Below, piece by piece: positions 1 through 11,740 of a stretch of DNA of 64,000 nt (the first letter of the stretch is position 1; every line of letters begins with the position of its first letter). Source of the DNA: Diadophis punctatus similis (taxonomy: Eukaryota; Chordata; Lepidosauria; Squamata; Dipsadidae). The position numbers were made by a program, and so were the translations under genes. The stretch covers positions 44,823,278 to 44,887,277 of the forward strand of contig JALIGW010000002.1 in the NCBI GenBank assembly GCA_023053685.1. The letters are read 5' to 3'. A model generated the notes under the pieces. That model was given only the letters and a program-made list of their open reading frames with translations. It was not told where the DNA came from and searched no databases.

Positions 1-606
1 TGTGGTAAAATATATGACAATGTCCCTTGGTAAATGCTTTTGTTTAGCGTACCACGAATTGATTCTGTAAATTTTGTCGATTTGTGTAGCCAATTCCACT
101 TTAGAAATTCCAGACACCTGATCCAATATGTCAACCATCCTGCCTTTTAGATTTTCATATAATCCTTCTTTCAAACCTCTAATCCTTATAGCAACTTCCA
201 TGGATCTGAACTGAGTCATTAAGACCTCTTTTTCAAAATTTGCAATATCATTTTGGATTTTATCTATGTAATTCACCAAAGTTGCCAAAGCTTGTTTATT
301 TGTTTCAATACGTTCTGCCAAAACTTCAATATTTGTTGCTAAGCCTTTGCAAACCTCTAACACATCAAATCTGAGTTGTTGATTCATATTCTTCAAAGCA
401 GCCTGCATTTTTTTGTCTATCTCACTTATTTTCTGATTAAATTCCAAAGTAAGTTCATGTTTCATAATCTTTAAATTATTTAATAAATTTTCAGGTGTCA
501 AAAGCTGTGGAGGTGTTAGCTCAGTGTTAAGTTGCATTTTAGAAATATATCCAGATGAATAGTCATTTCTTTTAGTCAAAACAATCTTTCCAGACTTTGA
601 GGCCAT
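1..606 (-). CDS. L1 ORF1p-like protein, N-terminal 202 codons (cut by window edge)
   Basis: An uninterrupted frame starts with ATG at 606-604 (MASKSGKIVLTK) and stays open for 202 codons to base 1. Residues about 35-130 are rich in Leu, Ile, Lys and Glu in a heptad-like pattern, as expected of the ORF1p trimerising coiled coil. From about residue 155 the text reads AIRIRGLKEG, the start of the RRM-like domain of vertebrate L1 ORF1p, and LPRDIVIYF follows near the edge. ORF1p is the RNA-binding chaperone that coats L1 RNA in cytoplasmic particles. No stop or frameshift is visible, unlike every other element frame in the window, so this copy may be young. The ATG is the first in frame after the A-rich leader. 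Whether the element is complete cannot be judged here. Confidence 0.85.
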   Translation of the reverse strand, partial: MASKSGKIVLTKRNDYSSGYISKMQLNTELTPPQLLTPENLLNNLKIMKHELTLEFNQKISEIDKKMQAALKNMNQQLRFDVLEVCKGLATNIEVLAERIETNKQALATLVNYIDKIQNDIANFEKEVLMTQFRSMEVAIRIRGLKEGLYENLKGRMVDILDQVSGISKVELATQIDKIYRINSWYAKQKHLPRDIVIYFTT

Positions 607-1185
607 TGGTGTTTCAAAAGAGTACAAAAAAGAGAGAAAGCCAGATGCCTGATTAAAGTTCTTTCCAGTTTAAAAATCAGATAGTCTTTTATTATTGGAA
701 ATATTTCTATTATAACTTTAATCCAGAGTTAGGAGACAGAGAGAGAAAAAACCATTTTTCCAAGTTAAAAGTTTCCATAAGAGAGAGAGAGGAAAAAAAA
801 AAAGCCTCTGGGAAAACGAAAGTCACTTTCACTTCTCAATCGCCATATTGTTACTCTGTTTCCTTTGTTCCCTTGCCGAAGTGAAAGCTTCCCCAGGAGT
901 TGAAAAAAAAAGGAAAAAAGAGGTTTCAGTACTTGCCCATCTCACGCCTGTTTCTCTCTGTCTGCTTCTGTAGTTTAAATATAATTATAAATCCCATTCT
1001 TGAAGCAGCGGCTGGTCACGACATCTAGCTCTGCAAAGGCAGAGGTTTCCTGATCTTCGGAGCTGGAGACAGGCTGCATGGGGAGCTCTCCCTTCGCGCC
1101 CTACCAGATGGCTCCTAGGGCGCTGGGGGGGCTCTACCCCTCCTGTCAGGCTCTCATCTCTCCCTTTGCCCGGGGAAGAGATTTC

Positions 1186-1216
1186 AAAGCCGCCAGACAG
1201 CTGTTCTGGCGGCTTT
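1186..1216. repeat. Perfect hairpin in the L1 5' UTR
   Basis: Arms AAAGCCGCCAG (1186-1196) and CTGGCGGCTTT (1206-1216) are perfectly complementary over 11 bp. The spacer holds the self-complementary ACAGCTGT. In L1 sense this lies about 70-100 nt from the 5' end of the transcript and could form a stable 5' UTR stem-loop. Confidence 0.75.
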
Positions 1217-1289
1217 TAACAAAGATCGGAAAGGCGTCCGACGAAGGGACGTCCGCGATGAAGCGCTCCAAACCGGAAGTCTCCTAGAA

Positions 1290-2561
1290 AAGCTGAAGTT
1301 TTAAGAGTTTGCTGATCTCTGGCACGGAGGTGTGTGTTAATACAATACCAAAGAGGAAAGACATTAGTAATGATCTTAGAGAAGCAATTGTTGCTGCCCA
1401 TCAAACTGAAAAGGATTATAAGGCCATTTCCTAACAATTTAAAGCCCATCATTCTACAGTGATGAAGATTATTCACAAGTGGAAAACATTCAAGACACTT
1501 GCCAATCTTCCCAGGAGTGGATGTCCTGGCAAATTCACCCCAAAGTCAGGCCACGTAATGTTCAGAAAAATTGCAAAAAATCCAAGAGTTACATCTTAGA
1601 TTCTACAGGCCTCAGTTAACATGTTAAATGTTGGTGTTCATGACAGTATAATTAGAAAGAGACTGAACAAGTATCGTTTGTTTGGAGGGGTGGCCAGGAG
1701 AAAACCTCTTCTCTCTAAAAAGAAAATGGCAGCATTGCTTACATTTGCATCTGAACAAATCACAAGACTTCTGGAACACTGTCCTTTGGACAAATGAGAC
1801 CAAAGTGGATAATACACAGTGCCACATTTGGCGAAAATCAAACACAGCATATCAGCACAAACATCTCATACAAACAATCAATCATAGTAGTTTAAAGATG
1901 ATGATTTGGGCTTGTTTTGCAGCCACAGGACTTGGGAACCTTGAAGTCATTGAGTCGATCATGAACTCTTCTGTATACCAAAGTATTCTAGACTCAAATG
2001 TGAGGCCATCTGTCCAACATCTAAAGTTTGGCCAACACCGGGTCATGCAACAGGACAATGATCCCAAGCACGTCAGCAAATCTAGCATAGAATGGTTGAA
2101 AAAGAAAAGAATCAAGGTGTTGCAATGACCCAGTCAAAGTCCAGACCACAACCTGATTGAAATGCTGTGGCGGGATGTTGAGAGCTGTACCTAAATAAAT
2201 GCCGAAAAATGTTAATTAACTGAAGCAATGTTACAAAGAAGAATAGGCCAAATTTCTTCCACAACCATGTGAGAGACTGATAAAGTCATACAGACAACGA
2301 TTACTTTAGGTTATTGCTGCTAAGTGTGGTTCTAACAAGCTATATAATCATAAGGTGTACTTAGTTTTTCCCATTTTTCAGTTTTTCTTCATTTTGTCTT
2401 TCTTTTTGTAAAATAAATGACATGATGTAATATGTTGTTAATTTGAGATTGTATTTACCTACTTTTAAGAACTGTTAAGAACCAGATGATTTTTTTCACT
2501 ATGTCCTGATACGTAAAACCATAGAACTCAAAGAGGGTGTACTTTCTTTTTCACATGACTG
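1290..2561 (+). mobile_element. Tc1/mariner-type DNA transposon, 5' end missing
   Basis: A degenerate Tc1-like transposase frame is followed by a 3' end that reads AGAGGGTGTACTTTC and ends CACATGACTG before a TA at 2562-2563, the usual Tc1 terminus and target dinucleotide. No matching inverted repeat is found upstream: the element body begins next to the L1 5' end at about 1287, so the left terminal repeat has been lost, probably with the L1 insertion or a later deletion. About 1.27 kb remains. Confidence 0.85.
1341..2323 (+). pseudogene. Tc1-like transposase pseudogene
   Basis: Conceptual translation shows the paired-type HTH region (PKRKDISNDLREAIVAAHQ near 1345-1400; HSTVMKIIHKWK near 1452) and then the DDE domain in a different frame (LWTNETKV near 1784, DNDPKHVSKSSIEWLKKKR near 2054-2112, IEMLWRDV near 2158). 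It is non-functional. There are in-frame stops (near 1430, 1600 and 2126), at least one frameshift near 1740, and the first catalytic Asp of the usual WTDE motif is Asn. The normal product is a cut-and-paste transposase of about 340 residues. The frame 1682-2128 is only the longest surviving piece. Confidence 0.88.
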
Positions 2562-2563
2562 TA

Positions 2564-5500
2564 TACATGGGAATGTCAAGCAGTGATTTTATATTGCCTG
2601 TTATATGTATATGCAGGGAGATGAATCCCTATTCATTATAATGGTTTATTCCTGAGCACGTGATTGATATGTTCTTGTACGCATGTGCACATTCCTTTCT
2701 CCATTCATTCCTTCTGTTCCTGGCTTCCATTGAAGCAACACCTATTTTTATATCAGAGAGGTAGAATAATGAGGATTTATTGTTTTGTACTGAAATAAAT
2801 ATTTTTACTTAAAACTTTTAAACTGTGGTTTCTTTTCTAATGCCTGATGTCCGGGAAAAGATCTATTCCTCCTTTGTGAGATAAATTTTCGCCTCTGTCA
2901 TGCGTATAAATATGAGGATTTGGGCACCTATTTTTTCCGTATTTCATTAAATAGATTACTTTTGCATTCAGGAGACCCATGGGCTTTTTTTAAAATTAAA
3001 AAACTTGCCAGGAATTAGAAAATGGCAAAATTCAAACTAAATTTTGTGAACACATAGCAATATAACCAATACTATGGCAATCCGTTATAATCCTCAATTG
3101 CAACTGTAAATTTGTAAATTTGTTGATAGATACACATTATAATTTACTCCACGGTCATCAATCTTACTGCAGACCTATGTGCTAAACTTTACTGGGAAAC
3201 TTTTTTATGAAACCAGTTAACAAAGAGCTATCAATAGAAAATCTTAGGAAGAAATACACAGTATATACTTTATAACACCCAGTGTTAAAAAGGAGATCTA
3301 AGAATCAGATTTGCTTTTTAGATATTTCTCCCAGTAACATGTATTCATAAATCCTACATATAGTCATAAATCTTACATAGCTGTTATGCTTTCAGTGGAA
3401 AAACGCTTAAATAATTTTTGAGCCTAGAACAAACTTGCTCTAGGACAAAAACCATGTATAATATTTTTTTTAATAGCTTAGTAAAAGAAAGAGGACCAAT
3501 TGTAAATTTCTGGAAAATGTTTTCCTGCATTTGTAAAGAAATCAATGGATCCCTTACAGAGATTGTCTATTCTGTTCTCTAGCCATTAAACATTTCATTC
3601 TCTTACTAAAACATTTATATTTATGAATATTCACACTAACCTCAGAAGAATATCAGAGTTCCAAAGGTTGTAATTCTGCCTCAAAGACTGTCTGAACAGC
3701 CAATGCTTTGCTCCTAACCTTGAGCAAGGCTCTACCCCACCCAGTTGGAACAGCTCAGTGACGATTAGGTAGAAACACAGATGTGCTCATGTATGTTTCT
3801 CACCAAACAGGTTTTCAAGCTTATATCAACCAATGAATAGAAAAGCCATTCAAATAAAATTAAAGTTGTAGAAATACACCATACTCAAACGCTTACATTT
3901 CTGAGCAAGAAATTATTTTTTAAAGTCTCATGTCTTCAGTATTGTTAAAACCTAACTGCCTTGTATGTTCACAAAAAATACAAAGCAAAAGTGCCCGAGA
4001 TGGAATTCTAAGTAATGTTTTTTTAGAAGCGAAAAAAATGATCTGGTATTTGAGAAAATGCATGAATTGCTAATGTGAGATAGAGAATATCTCATGTGAG
4101 ATAGAGAATTGCTAATGTGAGATAGAGAATATCTATTTTCCGTGAAACCCCCTTATTTTGCTATTTTAAATGAACAAGTATCCTTAAATCCTGAAAAATG
4201 TTGTATTCCAAATAACTGATTCATATAATTATTTTTAAAAAAGGATTGCTGATTGCGGGTAGATGGTAGTAGTGTAATATATTTAACAAATTAGGAGCAT
4301 TTTGTTTCTTTTTAAAACTCTAAGTGATAATTCGGAAAGAAGGCATACAGAAGTAATTATATATACATAATCTGCCTTTCTCTGCATCTTCAGCCCAAAT
4401 CAGCTGGTTGGAATGAACTGAGATTAATTCCAAGATGAAGCAGCTTTGCGGAATACTAAAGACAGACATATTTAGCTGGATTCACCTCTTCTCACACACA
4501 TACACAATGTCTCACACACACAAGTGTGTGGGAGTGAGAGTTGCACAGGTAACTGTAAGTATAATGGAATATATTCTATTTATACCTGTCACAGAAATAT
4601 GAAAATACATATATGGTATTGATTAATGTTCCTTTATGAAGCTTTTGAAACAGGAGTATGTTAAATCCCATATTTTATGGGAAGTGCAGATATTCCCATA
4701 AAGGCGACTTTTATTAGTCAATTCTCTACTGCAATGTTGCATCAGAGGGAGTTGCACAGAACAGGTCTTCCTTCCTTCTAATCTCTCAGAGTTACAATAT
4801 AGGACACAAAAGAGGCACGGCGACTGTAAAGCAGCTGCAATTTTGTAATACACTTGTTTATAGTCTTGGGAGTGCACAATCGCTATGGAACATGTTCTAA
4901 TATGTCATCCATATCAAATTAAGTATTCAAAATAATTTATGTTTGCGAGTCAAGAAGTGTAACACTGGAGAATGACTAGTCTGAGCATTCAAACAGATAA
5001 TATAATCAAAGAAATGTATGTTAAAAATCACTGTCTGGTTCTTGTATGTTCACTGGAGGGCACAGTTAATTAACTTCCTTTAAACAAGCATCCTTGCTTC
5101 CTCGTTTAAGAAAGCAAGCAGAAATTCTGCCAAAATATACAGTATCTCATAGTAGTGATTAGTAATTAATTTTCTCTGTGACTGTAAATAAGATTACATA
5201 TGTATGCTATGATGTGTATGTTGCTTATACAGCCAACTTTAAGCATCCTGGCAAAATTTATTGAGGCATAAGATGAGGGAAGTTACATTTTTCCAATCAG
5301 GAAAGTACATGCCTTTTATTAAGCATAATTTTACGGTCTGGGTTAATTGAGCTAATTGTGCTTTTAAAACAGATGTATCACTTCCAACTCATATTGCTAG
5401 GTTCAACTCAAGCATCTCCAAATCAATAAAAGCATCTGCATTTCAGTAACTCAACATTCTTTTCATTCTTACAACAACAGTAAAGGTAATGTAAATGCAA

Positions 5501-5586
5501 AGGTAAAAATACAAACTAGGTTTACATGAACTACAGTTTAACCCATGGTTTAATTTGTTTTGCAGGAGCCAATCTGGGTTGGTCAT
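2564..5586. other. AT-rich unique DNA, no gene recognised
   Basis: No exon-like frame, splice-flanked coding block or recognised repeat stands out apart from a short tandem repeat (4065-4134) and CA/TG-rich patches near 4494-4540. The frame at 4623-4877 (minus) shows no domain and looks like chance. Confidence 0.6.
4065..4134. repeat. 42-bp period tandem duplication, about 1.7 copies
   Basis: The 28-base block AATTGCTAATG...GAATATCT at 4065-4092 recurs exactly at 4107-4134. Between the copies GTGAGATAGAGAAT appears once more, so the repeat has an internal sub-repeat. Confidence 0.9.
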
Positions 5587-5626
5587 CTGAATGAATGAAT
5601 GAATGAATGAATGAATAAATGAACGA
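5587..5626. repeat. (GAAT)n microsatellite
   Basis: About nine tetranucleotide units of TGAA, the last few degenerate (ATAAATGAACGAAC). Confidence 0.95.
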
Positions 5627-7138
5627 ACAACAGAAATCTATATTGTGAACTCATCTGCAATAATGCCTAGTTAAGTTTGGTATGTCTCAGTGAAGATAAC
5701 GACTGTTTCTTTGTTAGTTCTGGGTTCACCTTCTTAATGAAGTGGCAAGGCCGTGACTTGCAGATTTTTCTGGAATCACAGCTAAAGCTTGATCAGCAGG
5801 TGGAGGCCATGGTCATGGGGCCTCTGCCCAGCTGCAGCAAATATGGCTGTCGTGGCTCTCTCTGGAACAAGATACTCTAGCAACCGAAGTCTTACCCTCA
5901 TTGCCTTGATATTGGGACTGTCTTTAAAACTATCTGGCAATTGTGATTGATGCAGAATGCACTGGCCTTCACTGAAAGTCTCTTTCAGCCATTTGATATG
6001 GATTCTGTAGCCTTTAAAATTGATTCTAATACATTTCAAAATACAAGATTTTTAAACCAAGGATTACCATAGGAGTGGCATGCAGGGAATTGCAATCCAA
6101 ATAAGATAGCACCAGGACAAAAATCTGGTATTAAAGATAATTCAGGGGTAACCTTTTGAATGGTTTGGGAATCACATCCAAGGCTTCTGGAGACAATCTT
6201 TTTTATATAAATCTTTTGGCTCTTTTTCTTGTTACTTGATTTAAAAAAATATATTTGGTTGCCTTTGATTTATTCTAATCTATTAATTTCTACCTTGACC
6301 AATGCCCTGTGCTGAGTATGATTGCTACTAGCAGAGAAAACACAGCCAACAGCACAATGTTCAACTCTCATTGAGGATATTTCTTGAGGATTTCTAAGGC
6401 TGGTAATCAAATGGCAGTTCACAGCAATTACATTTTTTCCTCCTTAATGGAGTTCCTCTGAATATAAAAGAGGAACTCCATTTCCAAATTTTCTGATACA
6501 GCAGCCAACGCAAGGACATATTACGTATTTTCTAAAAGATCAGCAATTTAATATAACAGAAATTACTGGATGGCTATTATCTGTATTTTTTTTATTTCAA
6601 TAAATAGTGGTATCAATAGTAGAACAATGTTCAATCCATGTGACTTCTTACATTTTTATTCTTATATTTAATCTTTTACATTCAGTTCCCCTAATACGGT
6701 ATATATAGTATTACAAAGCCTTTTTCAGCCAAATATGGACATAAAAATTTCACTAAAACATTTAATGATCAAACTAATAAAAATATGAAAATGTCCAGGG
6801 TTAGTGTAAGCTACTACTTGTAATTTATAAGTGAAATGATGTATGCTGTGCTTCTCTAGATTTCAGTGTTTGCTTCCTCTCAGTACGTTAAGGGAGCAGG
6901 GTTTTGTACTTACTACCATTGACATGGCTGTAAATCTAAGTAATATTACAAGAACATAAACCTTGAATTTTGCAGGCTTCCAATATATATAGCCATCACA
7001 CACTGACCACCTTTAAAGTTTTTTTACTTGGTTGAACTACACCAATAAAATAAAAAGCATGATAAATCAGACAATTGAGTGAGTATGTTATTCTCTTCCC
7101 TTTGCCTTATGTTTTCCCCCCTAAAATCCTAGTTATTA
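5627..7138. other. Unique DNA without recognised gene
   Basis: Mostly AT-rich. A slightly GC-richer patch at 5740-5900 holds overlapping frames on both strands (5677-5880 plus, 5782-6039 minus). Neither shows a motif I recognise. A degraded LINE fragment is possible but unsupported. One perfect hairpin lies at 6446-6482. Confidence 0.5.
6446..6482. repeat. Perfect 14-bp inverted repeat, 9-nt loop
   Basis: AATGGAGTTCCTCT at 6446-6459 is followed after GAATATAAA by its exact reverse complement at 6469-6482. No terminal repeat family or target-site duplication is visible around it. Confidence 0.95.
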
Positions 7139-7238
7139 ACCACGCCGGCGGGGCTGCACATGCCTGCACATGACAGGGGACGTGCTGCTGCTGGGCTGCC
7201 CGCCCTCCCAGAGCACTTTCTTCCTTCTCCCACCACCA

Positions 7239-7381
7239 AGAGAGAGAAAGAAAGAGGAAGGGAGAGAGAGAGAGACAAGAAAGAAAGAAGGAAAGGAAAG
7301 GAGGGGAAAGGAAAGAAGTAAAGAAAGGAAAGGAGGGGAAAGGAAAGGAAGAAGGAAGGAAGGAGGAAGGGAGAAAGAAAA
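7239..7381. repeat. Polypurine (GAAA/GGAA)n tract
   Basis: About 140 bases almost purely A and G on the plus strand, with GAAAGGAAAGGAGGG modules repeated around 7280-7350. The apparent proteins on both strands here are simple-sequence artefacts. Confidence 0.95.
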
Positions 7382-7640
7382 CTTATGACCACAATTGAGC
7401 CCAAAATTTTGGTTGCTAAGCAAGAGGGTTGTTAAGTGAGTTTCACCACATTTTACAAGTTGGTCCCGCCCACCCAGTCACCTGACCACCAAGCACGCCC
7501 ACCCGGTCACCTAGCACACCCAATGAGTCACCTGACCACCAAGCCACCCCACTGAAGCCATGCCCACCTGACCCCCCCCCACAAAAATAAGCCACACCCA
7601 CAGAACCGGTAGGGAAAATTTTTAGATTTCACCACTGCTC
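7382..7640. repeat. Interspersed repeat fragment with CCACGCCCACC-like tandem motifs
   Basis: Starts TATGACCACAATTGAGCCC and GTTGCTAAGCAAGAGGG, which also characterise the repeat at 23060-23725 and, in reverse, 57930-58098. It continues with degenerate tandem GCCCACCCAGTCACCTGACCA units and ends CACAGAACCGGTAGGG...TTTCACCACTG. This is a family common in snake DNA whose formal name I cannot give. Confidence 0.6.
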
Positions 7641-9519
7641 CAGAGTTTCTATGGTTGAAGGTAGACTGGTATCTCAGTCTCTTTAATCCTAGTCTGCATC
7701 ATTGTTTTAAGTTTCTTCAGTTAAATAAAGTGGAAAAAAGAAATACAAATTCACATTTTAGCATAGCAACCTGTGATCATATATTTCTCAATTCTTTCAG
7801 AAACCTTTTAAGTTTCTAACTCAACTTTCTATCTTCTAGAGATAAAGTTTATTATTAACATGAAAATATAAAACAGTAATATTGTTGTGTCAGACTTACA
7901 TTTCACTTCAAACTCATCTCTACTTCCACTTTTCAAAAATCTATCTCCTTGTAAAACAGTATTTCTAGACTATATCAACTCATTCTAAAAATGTTGCAGA
8001 GAAATACATAAACATCTTTAGTTACAATCGCTTGCTCCATCCCATGATGAGTTAATTAAAACTGAGACTTTTAAAGAGATTAAGCTTTTGCTCAGGTTGG
8101 GTGGGGGAATGTGTAATGTAATAATCTACAGGGAATTCTAGAAGCCATAACTAACTACTACGCATTTACCAAGTAATTGAAAATCACCAGAGCAGTTGCC
8201 CTCTTATACATATATCAGAATTGCTTTCAGAGAAGAGATATAATGGATTAAAAGAAGCAATTGCCTCGATCTTATGCAGTTAACTAAATCCTGGCAAAAG
8301 TATAAGTGAGAAATAGGTTAATAAAGAAAGAATAGATGTAGCAAAAAAATAATAATAATTAAGAAGTACAGCAGCACTGTGGTCTGTTGTCATACCATGA
8401 AAGCTCTCTATTTTTGGTTAAAAGTAACCTCATTTTCATAACTGACAATATAATATTTGGAAAGCAATCTGGCAAAAAAAGGTTAAAAATATAAAAGAAA
8501 CGAGCAAAATAAGCAATGGAGCTGTTACAATTTAGTAAATTGTTGCAGTAAGTGTTATGTTTATAATCAGCATTTTAAAAAAGCTAAGCGATGGATGAAT
8601 TCATCTACCAATATACTGTATATACATAGAAAATAAACAGTTGAAAAGTATTTCTTGTGGCAAAACCTAATGTATTAATTTTCAAATCTGAATATATTCA
8701 TGAATGCATAATTGTAAAAAATCTACAATTTAGATTCTGAAGGATTTGAGATTCCCTCACCCATTTATAGATATTTTCATCTAAAACATAAGAAGAATTA
8801 GAACTTTTAGAAGAATAAAAATAAACATAATTTTAAAAATAAAGGTTTAAATTACATTCTTTCTCAATTGGTGGTGATGCATTTTGCATCGATAATATTG
8901 CTCTGAAAATATACTCAGCAATTTATTTCAACGAGCTAACCAGATTTTTTAAAATGAGGGAATTGTATAATACTTATATTTATATAAACTAAAAACTAGA
9001 TACTACAGTATTAAATTAAGGATACATGAACATTTTTGAGTGATGCAGAATAAGCCAACCTATAAAGCAGCTTAAGCTTCCACTGTTCAAGATATATTTT
9101 ATAAATGGTTAATATTATTCATAATCAAGGTAGGTATGTCAATGGGAATTAAATATGGGCACACCTTCTATTGGTTCCATCTGGTTCACTTTATGAAAGC
9201 CCTGGGGTCATGTCAGAACGACCTGTTTTCTTTTATAAATTAATCATAAGAACAGCATGCCCTCTTGTCGGATATCATAGAGTTGCCTGCTGTCTGACAA
9301 ACTAAGGTCCTATCATTTGAGAACAAAAGAAAATCAGTTCATCTCTCAAATAAGAGGGAAAAACCCCTTGGTGTTTTTTTAAAAAAGAATATACCCCAAG
9401 TATTTGAATGCTGTTAAGCATTTCTAGGAATGGAATACATATATTTTATAATCATGAAAATATGTTTTACTTTTCTCTCTGTTGCTAATTAATGTAATGG
9501 AATCTATGGTTGGGTAAGT
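7641..9519. other. AT-rich unique DNA, nothing recognised
   Basis: No coding frame over 60 residues with recognisable content, no terminal repeats and no SINE promoter boxes seen on either strand. Confidence 0.55.
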
Positions 9520-9521
9520 TA

Positions 9522-9970
9522 CCGTATTTTTCGGACTATAAGACGCACCAAGATTTCAAAGAGGTATGTAAGAAAAAAAGTTTTTGTCCTCCCCGGACCC
9601 CAGGAGCACTCTGCAGGCCTCCCAAACCCTCTGTGGGCCCCATTGTTTGCAAAAACGGGCCCATTTTACGCAAAAACTGAGCACACAGAGGGTTTGGGAG
9701 GCCTGCAGAGTGGTTCTGGAGGCTGGCAAAAACACTGTTTTTGCAAAAAACACCAGTTTTCCTGTTTTTTGCAAAAACAGGGGTGTTTTTGCCTTCCCCC
9801 AGCCCCCAAGAAGCACTCTGCTGGCCTCCCAAACCCTCTGCGCACCCCATTTTTTGCAAAAATGGGCCCATTTTTCGCAAAAATGGGGTGTGGGGGGCTA
9901 TATTTGGTACCAACATTTCCACCCTCTTTTAGGGGGGGGAAAGGTGCGTCTTATACTCTGAAAAATAAGG
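9522..9970. mobile_element. TA-flanked nonautonomous DNA transposon (CCGTATTTTTCGG family), copy a
   Basis: Termini CCGTATTTTTCGGACTATAA and, reversed at the right, TTATACTCTGAAAAATAAGG are flanked by TA on both sides (9520-9521, 9971-9972). The subterminal box GACGCACC / GGTGCGTC is in place. The interior is private to this copy: repeated and inverted modules of TTTTTGCAAAAAC and CAAACCCTCTG. The overlapping frames on both strands are products of these inverted modules. TA duplication suggests a Tc1/mariner or pogo-type transposase acted in trans; this is inference. Confidence 0.88.
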
Positions 9971-9972
9971 TA

Positions 9973-10577
9973 AGTGATAAATAAATACTCCTGGTTTTCA
10001 GTAAGAATGGTGTTTTAAAAATTAACTTGTGGCCCTATAATACAATATCTATACTAACTGTTAGTATGCTACGTAGAAATAAAACAGACATGGTTTGGGA
10101 GATCTTAATTACCTGTCAACTCTTTTTCATGAATGTTGCAACCCCTTACTTTCAGAAATCTCTTTCTGCATACCCTATGTTAATTCTGCATGGTATATGA
10201 AACTCTGAAAAACCATATACATCAGATATTTCAGGCTGGCCGGAGATATAATAAAAAAGCAGAAATTATTTACTTGGCATGAACTGACATAAATAGAAGA
10301 TATGGGTGAAACTAAAAGGAAAATTATGCTGAAAACATGTAGGCTCCTCAAAAATCAAACTGTAAGAGATTGTGCAAGTTTCAGTTTTAATGATTAAAGT
10401 AGTATCTACATGAAATAGGAAACAAATGTTATGGTTCAAGGGAAATGGGCATGAAAAGAATAATTTTGTTTTAGTACTTATCCAGCAAATCACCCAATTC
10501 AATATAGTTTAATCTTGAGTGTTGTCTGTATACAATTTTAACTTTGTACTGCCTTTTAAATATAACAATAGCTTATG
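9973..10577. other. AT-rich unique DNA, nothing recognised
   Basis: No repeat termini and no domain in the frames present; the 78-codon minus frame at 10266-10502 looks like chance. Confidence 0.5.
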
Positions 10578-10727
10578 GAGCTGTGGTGGTGCAGTGGTTA
10601 GAATGCAATACTACAGGCTACTTCTGCTGACTGCCAGTAGTTCGATTCTGACCAGCTCAAGGTTGACTCATCCTTCCATCCTTCCAGAGTCAATAAAATT
10701 AGTACCCAGATTGTTGGGGACAATATT
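10578..10727 (+). mobile_element. tRNA-derived squamate SINE, truncated copy
   Basis: GAGCTGTGGTGGTGCAGTGG gives a pol III A box (TGGTGCAGTGG) and AGTTCGATTCT a B box. The body GCTCAAGGTTGACTCA...CCATCCTTCC and CCCAGATTGTTGGGG match the four other copies in the window. The 3' part is missing. Confidence 0.85.
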
Positions 10728-11026
10728 TCTAGCAATGAAGGAATTTTCAGTGTTTTTCCTTGGCTTCTTTGAAAAGGACTTTTAAATGCTTAGTGGCGAT
10801 CCAGGTAGGAATTTCCTGTTTTGCTTAACATATGCAGAGCTTTCCTGCAAGGAAGAAGTGTTTTGACCATCTTGGTAAACTAGCAATCTGCTACTATTCT
10901 TTATTCATTGGTATTATTGATTAAAATTAGGGAATCAGACTCTCAAGAGAACAAAAGCTATCTTGCATAATGCTGGCCAAAAATAGTTCAAAATTCTCTT
11001 TTGACTTATCTACAAGGTCAATTAAT

Positions 11027-11225
11027 TTATAGAATTGTAGAGTCAGAATTTAAGCATCAAATTCAACTCCTTGCTTGGTGCATAAATCCAAATTAAAAAT
11101 ATGGCTATTCTTTTTCAAGGAATACATCTGATGAAACTGTTTTCTATGGGTCCATTGTCAAATGATTTTATTGTTGGAAAGTTTTTCTAACAGGCAGTCA
11201 GAATTTGCCCTCTTTCTCACTGATG
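11027..11225 (-). mobile_element. CR1 LINE 3' UTR remnant
   Basis: TATAGAATTGTAGAGTCAGAA, then CAACTCCTTGCTTGGTGCA and ATTGTTGGAAAGTTTTTCT, follows the reverse-complemented CR1 3' UTR (tail motif, CAACCCCCTGC-like block, TTCTTCC-like block). It is strongly diverged, so the call rests on the order of several short matches. Confidence 0.6.
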
Positions 11226-11302
11226 ACATTTTGAACTGTGACACTTAAACAGTAATTTCACTTGGCTGTCCTTACAATATATATGTCAGCATTCTGAGTA
11301 AT

Positions 11303-11660
11303 GCACCCATTGAAAGCAGAACTCCGAGGCAGGTAGATTCCTCAAAGGACATATTTATTGGATACATCATATCGGTACAGCTGGTGAAAACCAACTCTAA
11401 CAGTTCCCGTGGTTTTCACCTAATTAAAAGAGTAAAAACTTCCCCTCCCAGTTGTCACCGGTCACACTGTCCAATGAAAATGGAAGGCAAGCTCCTCACC
11501 TCTTTCAACAGCCACCTGTTTCAATGACATTGGTTCCCACAGGAAACATTTTGTTTTGACTGTAGCCGGGCTATCTACTCCCCCCCTCCCTTCCCCCTCT
11601 CAGGCTTCATGACAATTATGAAGCAGCACAAGATGGCTTCAGTTAGGTTCGCTTCAGAGT
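11303..11660 (-). mobile_element. Possible LTR-like repeat
   Basis: On the minus strand a block beginning near AGCCATCTTGTGCTGCTTC has a polypyrimidine/purine segment and, near its end, CCAATAAATATGTCC, a polyadenylation-signal-like site about 60 nt before the apparent end. No clear target-site duplication or TG...CA ends were found. A solo LTR is one reading; an unrelated repeat is equally possible. Confidence 0.3.
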
Positions 11661-11740
11661 TGACAATATGCTGTATTGGCTATAGGCATAATGAGAACTT
11701 GAGGAAAGATGGAAGTAGGGAGACAGAAGCAATAAAGAAT

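Larger units (their letters stand above)
1..1287 (-). mobile_element. L1-clade LINE, 5' end (5' UTR and start of ORF1)
   Basis: Read on the minus strand, a GC-rich leader (about 1287 down to 840, with CpGs and a strong hairpin) is followed by an A-rich stretch and then an open ORF1. This is the layout of the 5' end of a full-length L1 non-LTR retrotransposon, so the copy is not 5'-truncated. Its 5' end abuts the Tc1 remnant that starts at about 1290. ORF1 runs off the left edge, so ORF2 would lie outside the window. The 5' UTR assignment is inferred from position and composition; ORF1 is the direct evidence. Confidence 0.8.

Noticed and set aside
4494..4540. CA/TG-rich stretch as a regulatory or repeat element
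   Set aside because: Too short and irregular to call beyond simple sequence.
5677..6039. Exon-like patch with frames on both strands
   Set aside because: Modestly GC-richer, but no recognised domain, no convincing splice context and stops in all frames beyond 85 codons.
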